DNA of 46,871 bases from NCBI GenBank assembly GCA_902781705.1, contig CACZKE010000020.1, forward strand, positions 1-46,871, in the 5' to 3' direction. Below, piece by piece: positions 31,388-39,799 of this stretch; position 1 is the stretch's first letter; each line of letters begins with the position of its first letter. The notes under the pieces are model-generated. The model had not been told where the DNA came from. It saw nothing but the letters and a program-made list of their open reading frames with translations, and did no database searches. The position numbers and the translations under genes are program-made. The DNA is from an uncultured Bacteroidia bacterium (GTDB lineage: Bacteria; Bacteroidota; Bacteroidia; Bacteroidales; UBA932).

Positions 31388-33082
31388 ATGTTCAAAGGTC
31401 AACACAAAGGACTTTATGCGCTGGCTCTGGCCAACACCGGAGAACGGTTCGGCTACTACACGATGCTGGCCATCTTCATGCTCTTCCTCCAGGCCAAGTT
31501 CGGCTGGGGCGGCGCCGCAGCCAGCCAGGTCTATTCCATCTTCCTCGCCGCCGTCTATTTCATGCCGGTGGTCGGTGGCTGGCTGGCCGACAAGATCGGC
31601 TACGGCAAATGCGTCGTGACCGGTATCGCCGTCATGTTCGCCGGTTACCTCTGCCTCTCGATCCCGACCGCGGCCAACGGCCTGGGCGTCGCCCTGATGA
31701 TCGGCGCGCTCGCCCTCATCGCCGTCGGCACCGGCCTGTTCAAGGGTAACCTCCAGGTCCTCGTGGGCAATCTCTACGACGACCCGAAGTATTCCGCCAA
31801 GCGCGATTCCGCCTTCTCGCTGTTCTATATGGCCATCAACATCGGCGCGATGTTCGCCCCCGCCGCCGCCACGGCCATCACCAACCGCTTCCTGGGCAAG
31901 GCCGGCCTCATCTACAAGGCCGACATCCCCGCCCTGGCCCACCAGTTCCTCGGCGGGACCATCACGCCCGAGAACACGGAGAAGCTCACCTCCCTCGCCA
32001 GCCAGATGCCGGACGCTTCCATCGCCTCGATGGACCTCGCCGGTTTCAGCCAGTACTATATCGACCATCTTTCCAGCGCGTACAACATGGGATTCGCCGT
32101 CGCTTGCCTTTCCCTGATCGCCTCTATCGCCATCTACTTCGGCTGCCGCAACTGGTTCAAGCATGCCGATGTCAACGCCAAGCAGGCCGCGGCCAGCGCC
32201 ACGCCTGTCAAGGAGCTGACCAAGGAGCAGGAGAAGAGCCGCATCACCGCGCTCATCCTCGTGTTCGCCGTAGTCATTTTCTTCTGGATGGCCTTCCACC
32301 AGAACGGCCAGTCACTGACCTGGTTCGCCCGTGACTACACGCAGAGCTTCGCCGAAGGCTGGACCCGCATCGGCTTCAACATCTGGGCCCTCGCCCTGAT
32401 CGCCGCCTCGGTCTATACCCTCTTCGCCACCTTCCAGAGCGAGAAGAACTCCTCGAAGATCATCTGCGGCGTCGTAACGGCCGCCCTGTGGTTCGGCGCC
32501 TACGGCATCTACAAAGGGCTGGACAACCCGCTCGAGATCTTCCCGCAGCTGTTCCAGCAGTTCAACCCGTTCTTCGTCGTCGCCCTCACCCCGGTGTCCA
32601 TGGCCATCTTCAGCGCCCTGGCCAATAAAAAGGATGCGAACCACCCGAACGGCCGCGAGCCTTCAGCCCCGGTGAAGATCGGCCTCGGCATGTTCGTCGC
32701 CGCCATCGGCTACCTGGTGATGATCATCGCTTCCCGCGGACAGGCCTCCCCGGCCGAGCTCGCTGGTACCGTCTCCCCGGATCCGGTCGTCCCGACCTGG
32801 CTCATGGGCACGTACCTCATCCTGACCTTCGCCGAGCTGCTGCTCAGCCCGATGGGCATCTCCTTCGTCACGAAGGTGGCTCCGCCGCGCCTGAAAGGCC
32901 TCATGATGGGTCTCTGGTTCGCCTCCACCGCCGTGGGCAACTACCTCAGTTCCATCCCCGGCCTTCTCTGGGATGCGGTTCCGCTGTGGGCCAACTGGGC
33001 CATCCTCATGGCACTCTGCATCATCGCCGGCGTCATCATGTTCGCCATGATGAAGAAGATCAACGCAGCTACGGCGGAATAA
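31388..33082 (+). CDS. POT family di/tripeptide:H+ symporter
   Basis: 564 residues, about 12-14 transmembrane segments. POT/PTR2 signatures are NTGERFGYYTMLAIF (TM1, with the ERFxYY motif), GWLADKIGYGK, GTGLFKGNLQVLVGNLY and SLFYMAINIGAMFAP, the PTR2 family signature. A long soluble insert around 180-220 (LIYKADIPALAHQFLGG) separates helices. It imports di- and tripeptides with protons across the inner membrane. The neighbouring PepD, TldD and TldE peptidases fit a peptide-use theme. Start chosen from the promoter position. Confidence 0.92.
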   Translation: MFKGQHKGLYALALANTGERFGYYTMLAIFMLFLQAKFGWGGAAASQVYSIFLAAVYFMPVVGGWLADKIGYGKCVVTGIAVMFAGYLCLSIPTAANGLGVALMIGALALIAVGTGLFKGNLQVLVGNLYDDPKYSAKRDSAFSLFYMAINIGAMFAPAAATAITNRFLGKAGLIYKADIPALAHQFLGGTITPENTEKLTSLASQMPDASIASMDLAGFSQYYIDHLSSAYNMGFAVACLSLIASIAIYFGCRNWFKHADVNAKQAAASATPVKELTKEQEKSRITALILVFAVVIFFWMAFHQNGQSLTWFARDYTQSFAEGWTRIGFNIWALALIAASVYTLFATFQSEKNSSKIICGVVTAALWFGAYGIYKGLDNPLEIFPQLFQQFNPFFVVALTPVSMAIFSALANKKDANHPNGREPSAPVKIGLGMFVAAIGYLVMIIASRGQASPAELAGTVSPDPVVPTWLMGTYLILTFAELLLSPMGISFVTKVAPPRLKGLMMGLWFASTAVGNYLSSIPGLLWDAVPLWANWAILMALCIIAGVIMFAMMKKINAATAE

Positions 33083-33100
33083 GCACGCATATTGCCCCGG

Positions 33101-33667
33101 ATGTACATCATATCCGGCTGTAACGGTTCCGGGAAGACGACGGCTTCGTACACGATCCTCCCGGAACTTCTTGATTGCAGCGAGTTCGTGAACTCCGACG
33201 AGTTCGCGAAGAGCCTGGCGCCCTTCCATCCCGAGACGGCCTACATCAAGGCGAGCCGGTACATGCTCATGAAGACGCAGTACCTGTTCGCCCGGCGGGA
33301 GGACTTCTGCATCGAGACCACCCTCGCCACCCGTTCCCTTCTCAAGATGGTCCAGCGCGCCCAGGACCAGGGGTACTTCGTGACCGTGGTGTACCTGTGG
33401 CTCGCCTCCCCCGAGCATGCCATCCGAAGGGTGGCCGCGCGGGTGGGGGCCGGCGGGCACGCCGTACCCGAAGAGGTCATCCGGCGGCGGTATTATACGG
33501 GGCTCCAGTACTTTTTCCAGGACTACGCGCCCGCCTGCGACAAATGGATCCTGGTGGACAACACCGATTCCACTTTCCGGCTCGTGGCGGAGGGCACCCG
33601 CCGCAGCACGACGGTCCGGGACCTGGAACTCTACCAACAGATCAAGAACACACATGATTCACCCTGA
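33101..33667 (+). CDS. zeta-toxin-like P-loop kinase (predicted ABC-type ATPase family)
   Basis: 188 residues. The start MYIISGCNGSGKTTAS carries a GxxGxGKT Walker A at residues 6-13. NSDEFAKSLAP, ETTLATRSLLKMVQRAQDQG and RVGAGGHAVPEEVIRRRY follow the pattern of zeta-toxin/AAA_33 small kinases, with R-rich lid residues. Zeta toxins phosphorylate UDP-GlcNAc, but many chromosomal relatives without an antitoxin are not toxins. No epsilon-like antitoxin is next to it; POT and tldD genes flank it. The ATG at 33101 is preferred to a TTG at 33092. Its 3' end overlaps tldD by 14 bp. Confidence 0.78.
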   Translation: MYIISGCNGSGKTTASYTILPELLDCSEFVNSDEFAKSLAPFHPETAYIKASRYMLMKTQYLFARREDFCIETTLATRSLLKMVQRAQDQGYFVTVVYLWLASPEHAIRRVAARVGAGGHAVPEEVIRRRYYTGLQYFFQDYAPACDKWILVDNTDSTFRLVAEGTRRSTTVRDLELYQQIKNTHDSP

Positions 33668-35120
33668 ACAACACTATCTGGACATCTTCCAGGTCGATGT
33701 ATCCCGCATGGACAGCCTCGTCGCCGAGGCGCTCCGCCATGGCGGGGACTACTGCGACCTGTATTTCGAAAACACCACCTACGGCAATCTCGTCCTCCGG
33801 GACGGCGCCGTGACCTCCGGCGGCCGGCACATCGACTTCGGCGTGGGCATCCGCGTCCTCAGCGGTGAAAAGACGGGGTATGCCTACTCCGAGAGTACGG
33901 CCCAGGAGGACATGCTCGCCTGTGCGCGGGCTGCATCGGCCATCGCCGACGGCACGTCCGCCTTCTACGAGCACAGCGTCCCGGCGGCCGCCAACGGTTC
34001 CCGCCTGGTGGGCCGCCGTTTCCGCGGCGCCCCGAATCCCGCCGCCGACCGCTATCCGGTTGAAATCCACTGGCGTACGGCCGAATCCGCCACGCTGATC
34101 CCGTACCTGCAAAAGCTGGAAACCGCCATCCGCGCCCGCGACAGCCGCGTGGTGAAGGTCATCGGTGCCATTTCCTGGCAGGTCACGGACGTCCTGATGT
34201 ACAACTCCCTGAAGGAGTGCAAGTACGAGACCCGGCCCATGGGTTCCTTCTCCGCCACCGTCATCTTCCAGCAGGGCGGGAAGGTAGAGAACAAGACCGT
34301 TTCCCGGAGTTTCCGCACCGGCGTGGAAATGCTGTCGGATGATCTCGTTACGGAGATGGCCGAGCAGGCCGTGAAGGGGATCGACGAGCGCTTTGAAGCC
34401 CGCCGCCCCAAGGGCGGGCAGATGCCCGTCGTCATGGGCGCCGGCGCCTCCGGCATCCTCCTCCACGAGGCCATGGGCCATGCCTTCGAGGCCGATTTCA
34501 ACCGCAAGGGAACGTCCATCTTCTCGGACAAGATGGGACAGCAGGTCTGTCCCAAGGGCATCCAGATCATCGACGACGGCACGCTCAAGGGCAACCGCGG
34601 GGCCCTCAACTTCGACGACGAAGGAGTTCCCGCCCAAAAGACCTATATGGTAGAGGACGGCATCCTGACCTCTTACCTGCACGACCGCATCAGCGCCCGC
34701 CACTACGGGGTCTCCCCCACCGGCAACGGCCGCCGCGAATCCTTCCGCTACGCCCCCATCCCCCGGATGCGGGCCACCTACATGGAAAGCGGCGACGCCG
34801 CCCCGGCCGATATCGTCGCCTCGGTTCCCCAGGGGATCTATGTCGATGAGTTCTCCAATGGCCAGGTCAAGATCGGCGAAGGGGATTTCACCTTTTTCGT
34901 CAAGAGCGGTTTCCTCATCGAAAACGGCCGTCTGACAGCCCCGGTGAAGGATATCAACATCATCGGCAACGGGCCGGAAGCCCTCCGCGACGTGCTGGCG
35001 GTAGGGAACGACCTGGCCATCGACCCCGGAACCTGGACCTGCGGGAAGGAGCAGAGCGTTCCCGTTTCCTGCGGGATTCCCACGGTGCTGATCAAAAATC
35101 TGACGGTAGGAGGAGAATAA
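33654..35120 (+). CDS. tldD: TldD family metalloprotease
   Basis: 488 residues, the expected length for TldD. The catalytic zinc site is GILLHEAMGHAFEADFNRKG (HExxxH near residue 270). The N-terminal domain has the GDYCDLYFENTTYGNLVLRDG start, and the C-terminal part has the TldD blocks RRESFRYAPIPRMRATY and GDFTFFVKSGFLIENGR. With TldE it forms a heterodimer that degrades unfolded peptides; in E. coli it matures microcin B17 and degrades CcdA. Its partner gene begins 1 bp after its stop. Confidence 0.93.
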   Translation: MIHPEQHYLDIFQVDVSRMDSLVAEALRHGGDYCDLYFENTTYGNLVLRDGAVTSGGRHIDFGVGIRVLSGEKTGYAYSESTAQEDMLACARAASAIADGTSAFYEHSVPAAANGSRLVGRRFRGAPNPAADRYPVEIHWRTAESATLIPYLQKLETAIRARDSRVVKVIGAISWQVTDVLMYNSLKECKYETRPMGSFSATVIFQQGGKVENKTVSRSFRTGVEMLSDDLVTEMAEQAVKGIDERFEARRPKGGQMPVVMGAGASGILLHEAMGHAFEADFNRKGTSIFSDKMGQQVCPKGIQIIDDGTLKGNRGALNFDDEGVPAQKTYMVEDGILTSYLHDRISARHYGVSPTGNGRRESFRYAPIPRMRATYMESGDAAPADIVASVPQGIYVDEFSNGQVKIGEGDFTFFVKSGFLIENGRLTAPVKDINIIGNGPEALRDVLAVGNDLAIDPGTWTCGKEQSVPVSCGIPTVLIKNLTVGGE

Positions 35121-35121
35121 G

Positions 35122-36468
35122 ATGTTGACAGAGAAAGAAATCGCCCTCGCGAGGGCATCCATGGATTTCGCCCTGCGGAACGGGGCGCAGAAAGTGCGTG
35201 TCACCCTGAACAAGAGCCTGATGGAACTGTTCGGCATCCTGAACGGGGAGTTGGACAAGGTCGCCCATGCCCTGGACAGGAACCTGCAGGTTTCCCTCTG
35301 GGTGGACGGCCGGTTCGGCAGTTTCTCCTCCAACCGCCTGGAAGAGGAAGGGCTGCAGGCATTCATCCTGAGCGGCATCGACACGGTGCGCTCCCTGGAG
35401 CCGGATCCGGCGCGGGACCTTCCCGCCCCGGAAAGACTGGTAAAAGACGCCTTGACCGGCAAGGAACTGGGCTTGTATGACGATGCGTATGAGACACTTA
35501 CCTCCGACCGGAGACGGGAACTGGCCCTGGGCACATCCGTCTGGAGCCGGAAAGCGGAACTGGAGAAGGGATTCCACCTCCTTTCCGAAGAGGGAGAGTA
35601 CTCCGACAGCATCTTCGACACTGTCGTCATGGACTCCAACGGGCTGTTCGCCCGCCACACCGAGACTTCTTTCGAGATCGGTTACGAAGTGACCGTGGAG
35701 GACGGGGACGGGAACCGCTACGCCAGTTACTGGTGGGACGCTTCGCCCCGGCTGGACGCCATCCTTCCTTCCCTGAAGACTTGCTGCGAAACGGCCGTGC
35801 AGCGCGCTGCAGCGCAGATCGGTCCGGTGGACCATCCCGGCGGGAAGTGCAACATCGTCGTGGACAGCGAGTGTGCTTCCAAGTTCCTGTCGCCGGTACT
35901 CAGCGCCCTCGGCGGATTCGCCGTCCAGCAGAAGAATTCCTTCCTCGCCGACAAGGCCGGGCAGCGGGTCTTCTCTCCGCACCTGACCGTCGTGGACCGA
36001 CCCTGGAACCAGGGCGAGTCCGGATCTCGGCTGTATGACAGCGAAGGCGTCGCCACGCAGGAATTCCCGATCATCGACCAGGGCGTCCCCACCCGCTATT
36101 TCATCAACACGTACATTGCTAACAAGATGGGCCTGGATCCCACCATCGAGGATGCCACCCGGCCGCAGGTACTCCCCTACGGCGGTTGCAAGATGCGGGA
36201 GGACGTTCTCCGGAAAGTGGGCAAGGGCATCCTGATCACCGGTTTCAACGGCGGGAACTCCAACTCCTCCACCGGCGACTTTTCCTACGGTATCGAGGGA
36301 TTCGCCTTCGAGGACGGGCGGATTACCCATCCGGTAAGGGAAATGCTCGTGACGGGGAATTTCATCGACCTGTGGAACAACCTGACCGACGTCGCCGACG
36401 ACGCCCGTTTGTGTTTGTCCAAATTAATCCCGACCTTAGCGTTCCAAAACATAGACTGCAACGGATGA
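35122..36468 (+). CDS. TldE/PmbA family non-catalytic protease subunit
   Basis: 448 residues. N-terminal ALRNGAQKVRVTLNKS resembles TldD but lacks the HExxxH motif, as in PmbA/TldE. Family blocks: VVMDSNGLFARHTETSFEI, GGFAVQQKNSFLADKAGQ, DQGVPTRYFINTYIANKMG and VTGNFIDLWNNL. It shapes the cavity of the TldD-TldE protease. The stop overlaps the next start (ATGA at 36465-36468), so the FKBP gene is translationally coupled. Confidence 0.9.
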   Translation: MLTEKEIALARASMDFALRNGAQKVRVTLNKSLMELFGILNGELDKVAHALDRNLQVSLWVDGRFGSFSSNRLEEEGLQAFILSGIDTVRSLEPDPARDLPAPERLVKDALTGKELGLYDDAYETLTSDRRRELALGTSVWSRKAELEKGFHLLSEEGEYSDSIFDTVVMDSNGLFARHTETSFEIGYEVTVEDGDGNRYASYWWDASPRLDAILPSLKTCCETAVQRAAAQIGPVDHPGGKCNIVVDSECASKFLSPVLSALGGFAVQQKNSFLADKAGQRVFSPHLTVVDRPWNQGESGSRLYDSEGVATQEFPIIDQGVPTRYFINTYIANKMGLDPTIEDATRPQVLPYGGCKMREDVLRKVGKGILITGFNGGNSNSSTGDFSYGIEGFAFEDGRITHPVREMLVTGNFIDLWNNLTDVADDARLCLSKLIPTLAFQNIDCNG

Positions 36469-37094
36469 AAATCGAGAAGAACAAAGTCGTGGCCGTGACC
36501 TACGACCTCGCTGTAGAAGGGAATATCGTGGACCGTGCCACGGAAGAAGCGCCCCTGGACTACATCCAGGGCATGCACATGCTCATCCCGGCCTTCGAGG
36601 CCGCGCTGGAAGGGCTCCAGGAAGGCGACGCTTTCGCCTTCACGCTCCAGCCCGAGGAAGGGTACGGTTCCTTTGACGAAAAGAAACTCATCCACCTTCC
36701 CAAAAGTGCCTTCACCATCCAGGGTGAAGTCCGCGAAGACCTGATGCAGGTGGGCCGGATCCTGCCCATGGTGGGCGCCGACGGCTCCATCGTGAACGCC
36801 ACCGTCACCGAGGTGAAGGAGGACGGCGTCCTGATGGACTTCAACCACCCGATGGCCGGCAAGGTCCTGAATTTCAGTGGGACAGTCGTTTCCGTCCGGG
36901 AAGCGACCGAAAAGGAACTTACGGAGGGCCTGCACGGGGAATTCCTCCCGCCGGAGGAGCATCACTGCTGCCACGGCAAAGACAAGGGGCATTGCCATCA
37001 TCACCATGACCATGGTGACGGCGAATGCTGCGGACATCACGACCACGGCGACGGGGAGTGCTGCGGACACGGGCACTGCCATGACAAAGAGTAG
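36465..37094 (+). CDS. SlyD-like FKBP-type peptidyl-prolyl isomerase with metal-binding tail
   Basis: 209 residues. Residues 1-150 form the FKBP domain with the insert-in-flap typical of SlyD: NKVVAVTYDLAVEGNIVD, GMHMLIPAFEAALEGLQEGD, QPEEGYGSFDEK, then NHPMAGKVLNFSGTVVSV. The last 45 residues are extremely His/Cys/Asp rich, with two copies of HDHGDGECCGH, and resemble the Ni-binding tail of E. coli SlyD. It probably folds proteins and buffers nickel or another metal in the cytosol; no signal peptide is present. It is coupled to tldE upstream and abuts the glycosyltransferase gene. Confidence 0.9.
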   Translation: MKIEKNKVVAVTYDLAVEGNIVDRATEEAPLDYIQGMHMLIPAFEAALEGLQEGDAFAFTLQPEEGYGSFDEKKLIHLPKSAFTIQGEVREDLMQVGRILPMVGADGSIVNATVTEVKEDGVLMDFNHPMAGKVLNFSGTVVSVREATEKELTEGLHGEFLPPEEHHCCHGKDKGHCHHHHDHGDGECCGHHDHGDGECCGHGHCHDKE

Positions 37095-38117
37095 ATGAAA
37101 ACCGCTGTCGTCATACTGAACTGGAATACAAGGGATTATCTGCGGAAGTTCCTGCCTGGGCTCATCGCTTCCACGGAAGGACTCGACGCGGAGGTCATCG
37201 TCGCGGACAATGCTTCCACCGACGGCTCCCCGGAAATGCTCGCCGCCGAATTCCCGGATGTGCGCCGGATTTCCCTGGACCGGAATTACGGCTTCACGGG
37301 CGGGTATAACCGCGCCCTGGCGCAGGTGGAGGCCGACTACTACGTCCTTATCAACTCCGACATCGAGGTCCCGCAAGGCTGGCTGAAGCCCCTGACCGAC
37401 TGGATGGACACCCATCCGCACTGCGGCGCCTGCGGGCCCAAACTCCTCTCCTACGATCATCGGGACCGGTTCGAATACGCCGGCGCGGCCGGCGGCCTGC
37501 TGGACCGCTACGGTTATCCTTTCTGCCGGGGCCGCATCCTCCAGAAGGTGGAAAAGGACGAAGGTCAATACGATACGCCGGAAGATGTCTTCTGGGTAAG
37601 CGGGGCCTGCCTCCTGGTCCGGAGCAAACTCTGGAAAAAACTCGGCGGCCTGGACGACCGGTTCTTCGCGCACATGGAGGAGATCGACCTGTGCTGGCGG
37701 ATGCAACTCTCCGGCTACACGGTCACCGTCGTCCCCGAATCATTTGTCTATCACATCGGCGGCGGCACCCTCCCGAACGAGTCCCCTTTCAAACTCCGGC
37801 TCAATTTTCGGAACAACCTCCTGCTGCTGGAGAACAACCTGGCCAAGACGTTCCGGGCGCAAGGGTACAGCGTGGACGGCTCCCTGGGCAAGGCCCGGCG
37901 GCGCATTTTCGTGCGGATGCTCCTGGACGGAGCCTCCGCCCTCACCTACCTCGTTACCAAAAGGTACAATTCCTACAAGGCCGTCGTCCAGGCCCACGGC
38001 GAATACCGGAAACTCCGCCGCAAACCCACCCCGGATGAAGTGGCGATGCAGAAAGATGCTACGGTCCGCGGATGGTACGACGGTTGGATCGTTCCCAAAG
38101 GAATCTTCAGGAAATGA
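37095..38117 (+). CDS. family 2 glycosyltransferase (rhamnosyltransferase-like)
   Basis: 340 residues with a GT-A fold. AVVILNWNTRDYL, VIVADNASTDGS and LDRNYGFTGGYNRAL bind the nucleotide; the DxD-like NSDIEVP is at about 92. The acceptor part has FWVSGACLLVRSKLWKKLGG and HMEEIDLCWRMQLSGY (ED motif), then YHIGGGTLP. This matches WcaA/RfbN-type GT2 enzymes that add sugars, often rhamnose, to lipid-linked glycans. A hydrophobic amphipathic C-terminal stretch may touch the membrane. The acceptor is unknown and no other glycan synthesis gene is adjacent. It overlaps the phosphatase gene by 4 bp. Confidence 0.87.
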   Translation: MKTAVVILNWNTRDYLRKFLPGLIASTEGLDAEVIVADNASTDGSPEMLAAEFPDVRRISLDRNYGFTGGYNRALAQVEADYYVLINSDIEVPQGWLKPLTDWMDTHPHCGACGPKLLSYDHRDRFEYAGAAGGLLDRYGYPFCRGRILQKVEKDEGQYDTPEDVFWVSGACLLVRSKLWKKLGGLDDRFFAHMEEIDLCWRMQLSGYTVTVVPESFVYHIGGGTLPNESPFKLRLNFRNNLLLLENNLAKTFRAQGYSVDGSLGKARRRIFVRMLLDGASALTYLVTKRYNSYKAVVQAHGEYRKLRRKPTPDEVAMQKDATVRGWYDGWIVPKGIFRK

Positions 38118-38764
38118 AATACAAAGCCATCCTCTTCGACCTGGACGGAACCCTGCTGGATACGCTGGAAGACCTCGCGGAGGCCGTGAACGAAGCGCTC
38201 CGCAGGCGGGGGTTCCCCCTGCATACCACGGAAGAGTACCGGAAGATGGTGGGGCACGGCGTGCGCAATCTCGTCACCGTCGCCCTGCCGGAAGCCTTCC
38301 GCACCGATGAGGCATTCATCGACAGTTGCCTGGCCGATTTCAAGGCCTATTATACGGAACATATCGACGTTCACACCCGGCCCTATCCCGGAATTCCGGA
38401 ACTGCTGTCCCGGCTCCACGGAAGCGGCGCTCGGATCGCCGTCGCCTCCAACAAGTTCCAGGAAGGGACCGAGCAACTCATTGCCGAGTTCTTCCCCGGC
38501 ATCCCCTTCGTCGCCATCCTGGGCAACCGTCCCGGCTATCCGCTCAAGCCCGATCCCGAGATCGTGGGCGAAGTACTCCGAAAGGCCGACGCCTCCCCCG
38601 CCGAGGCCATCCTCGTCGGCGATTCCTCCACCGACATGCTCACCGCCCGCAACGGCGGCATCCGCAGCATCGCCGTCACCTGGGGCTACCGCCCGATGAC
38701 CGCGACGCTGGAGTACCCGGCCGTCTCCTCCGTAGAGGAACTGGCAACCCTTCTGCTCGGATAA
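38114..38764 (+). CDS. HAD hydrolase, phosphoglycolate phosphatase-like
   Basis: 216 residues. HAD motifs I-IV are DLDGTLLDT (residues 8-16, nucleophile Asp8), VASNK, KPDPEIV and GDSSTDMLTARNGG. A helical cap lies between motifs I and II. This pattern fits the Gph/PGP subfamily, which cleaves 2-phosphoglycolate or other small phosphate esters. The start was moved to the ATG overlapping the glycosyltransferase stop (ATGA at 38114-38117). Last gene of the plus-strand run that starts with the transporter. It is followed by the hairpin at 38800-38824. Confidence 0.88.
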   Translation: MKYKAILFDLDGTLLDTLEDLAEAVNEALRRRGFPLHTTEEYRKMVGHGVRNLVTVALPEAFRTDEAFIDSCLADFKAYYTEHIDVHTRPYPGIPELLSRLHGSGARIAVASNKFQEGTEQLIAEFFPGIPFVAILGNRPGYPLKPDPEIVGEVLRKADASPAEAILVGDSSTDMLTARNGGIRSIAVTWGYRPMTATLEYPAVSSVEELATLLLG

Positions 38765-38799
38765 TTCGGACAAATCGAGGGCCGTCTGCCCGAAAAAAA

Positions 38800-38824
38800 C
38801 GAGGCCACCGGAATGGTGGCCTCG
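38800..38824 (-). terminator. intrinsic terminator of rpsU
   Basis: A perfect 10-bp stem, CGAGGCCACC/GGTGGCCTCG, with a 5-nt loop, followed on the minus strand by seven T residues. It starts 17 nt after the rpsU stop and also faces the convergent HAD gene. Confidence 0.88.
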
Positions 38825-38841
38825 CTATCTTGCAGAGGTGC

Positions 38842-39036
38842 TTACTGCTCTTCCTTGAGCCGGAGTTGCTGGACATACACGGCCTTCTGATGAGCAATGC
38901 GATTCTTCACGGAAGGCTTCTCGAAGTTCTTGCGGGCGCGGAGTTCGCGGATGGCTCCGGTCTTTTCGAATTTGCGCTTGAATTTCTTCAGGGCTCTCTC
39001 GATATTTTCTCCTTCCTTAATCGGGACAATGATCAT
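38842..39036 (-). CDS. rpsU: 30S ribosomal protein S21
   Basis: 64 residues, the usual bS21 size: MIIVPIKEGENIERALKKFK, KFEKTGAIRELRARKNFEKP and a basic tail. bS21 sits beside the anti-Shine-Dalgarno on the 30S subunit; in Bacteroidia it is part of the pocket that hides it. The gene has a 10-nt perfect SD (39044-39054), its own promoter inside the sirtuin 3' end, and a strong terminator. A low S21 level would expose the anti-SD and favour its own translation, which is a plausible feedback loop. Confidence 0.96.
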   Translation of the reverse strand: MIIVPIKEGENIERALKKFKRKFEKTGAIRELRARKNFEKPSVKNRIAHQKAVYVQQLRLKEEQ

Positions 39037-39043
39037 GCTTTTA

Positions 39044-39054
39044 CACCTCCTTTT
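39044..39054 (-). promoter_or_regulatory. extended Shine-Dalgarno of rpsU
   Basis: AAAAGGAGGTG on the minus strand, 7 nt before the ATG, is a 10-nt perfect complement of CACCTCCTTT at the 16S rRNA 3' end. It is the strongest ribosome binding site seen in the window, in a genome where such sites are otherwise nearly absent. Confidence 0.85.
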
Positions 39055-39067
39055 TTCATTGGGACTG

Positions 39068-39097
39068 CAAAGGTAGCAATAATTCGCTAATCTGCAA
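39068..39097 (-). promoter_or_regulatory. promoter of rpsU
   Basis: On the minus strand TTG (39097-39095), a 19-nt spacer and TACCTTTG (39075-39068). It lies partly in the 3' end of the sirtuin gene (stop at 39087) and gives a leader of about 28 nt. Confidence 0.75.
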
Positions 39098-39791
39098 GCG
39101 CCGCAATGAATTTTTCCATTCCCTTGGTGGCCACGTCCTTGATGTGCGTGATGCGGGGGTCGTGGGCGGGAACCTCCTTCGGGTCGATGATGTAGATGGG
39201 CGTTTCCGCGGCGGCATACCGGTACAGGCCGGCGGCCGGGTACACTTGCAGGGACGTGCCGACAATCAGGAGGATATCGGCCTTCTCCACCAGGGTGATG
39301 GCCTTCTCGATGTTCGGTACGGCTTCGCCGAAGAAGACGATGTGCGGCCGCAACTGGCTCCCGTTCGGAGCCTTGTCGCCGAGGACTACCTTGTCATAGC
39401 CGATGTCGATGACTTCGTCCGTCCGGTAGGTACTGTCGTAGATGCCATTCTCCGGGCGGACCTTGGTGAGTTCCCCGTGCAGGTGCAGGACCCGCGTGGA
39501 CCCGGCCCGCTCGTGGAGATTGTCCACGTTCTGGGTGATGACATCCACCGTATAGTCCTTTTCCAGGCCGGCGATGGCATAGTGGGCGGCATTGGGCTTG
39601 GCATCCTTCAACTGCTCCCGCCGCTGGTTGTAGAAGTCCAGGACCAGTTTCCGGTTGCGGTACCAGCCCTCGATGGAAGCGACGTCGTTCACGTCATACT
39701 GCTCCCACAGGCCACCTGTGTCGCGGAAGGTGGCGAAACCGCTTTCGGCGCTCACGCCGGCGCCGGTCAGGACAACGATCTTCTTTCTCAT
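39087..39791 (-). CDS. SIR2 family NAD-dependent protein deacylase, zinc-less type
   Basis: 234 residues. Sirtuin motifs: VLTGAGVSAESGFATFRD (NAD binding), TQNVDNLHERAG, LHLHGEL with the catalytic His (near 114), RPHIVFFGE and VGTSLQVYPAAGL. It removes acyl groups from lysines using NAD. The segment between HGEL and RPHIVFFGE, where most sirtuins have four zinc-binding cysteines, has no cysteine at all, a pattern I recall from Bacteroidetes CobB-like proteins. It lies 8 bp after the AAA ATPase gene, so probably shares its transcript. Confidence 0.9.
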   Translation of the reverse strand: MRKKIVVLTGAGVSAESGFATFRDTGGLWEQYDVNDVASIEGWYRNRKLVLDFYNQRREQLKDAKPNAAHYAIAGLEKDYTVDVITQNVDNLHERAGSTRVLHLHGELTKVRPENGIYDSTYRTDEVIDIGYDKVVLGDKAPNGSQLRPHIVFFGEAVPNIEKAITLVEKADILLIVGTSLQVYPAAGLYRYAAAETPIYIIDPKEVPAHDPRITHIKDVATKGMEKFIAALAD

Positions 39792-39799
39792 GGCTCTTG

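Noticed and set aside
33101-33667. Classical epsilon-zeta toxin-antitoxin pair
   Set aside because: No small antitoxin ORF on either side; the gap before the gene is 18 bp and the next gene is tldD.
38326-39090. A 254-codon plus-strand ORF over gph and rpsU
   Set aside because: Runs out of frame through gph, its terminator and antisense to rpsU; the sequence is Arg-rich and not protein-like.
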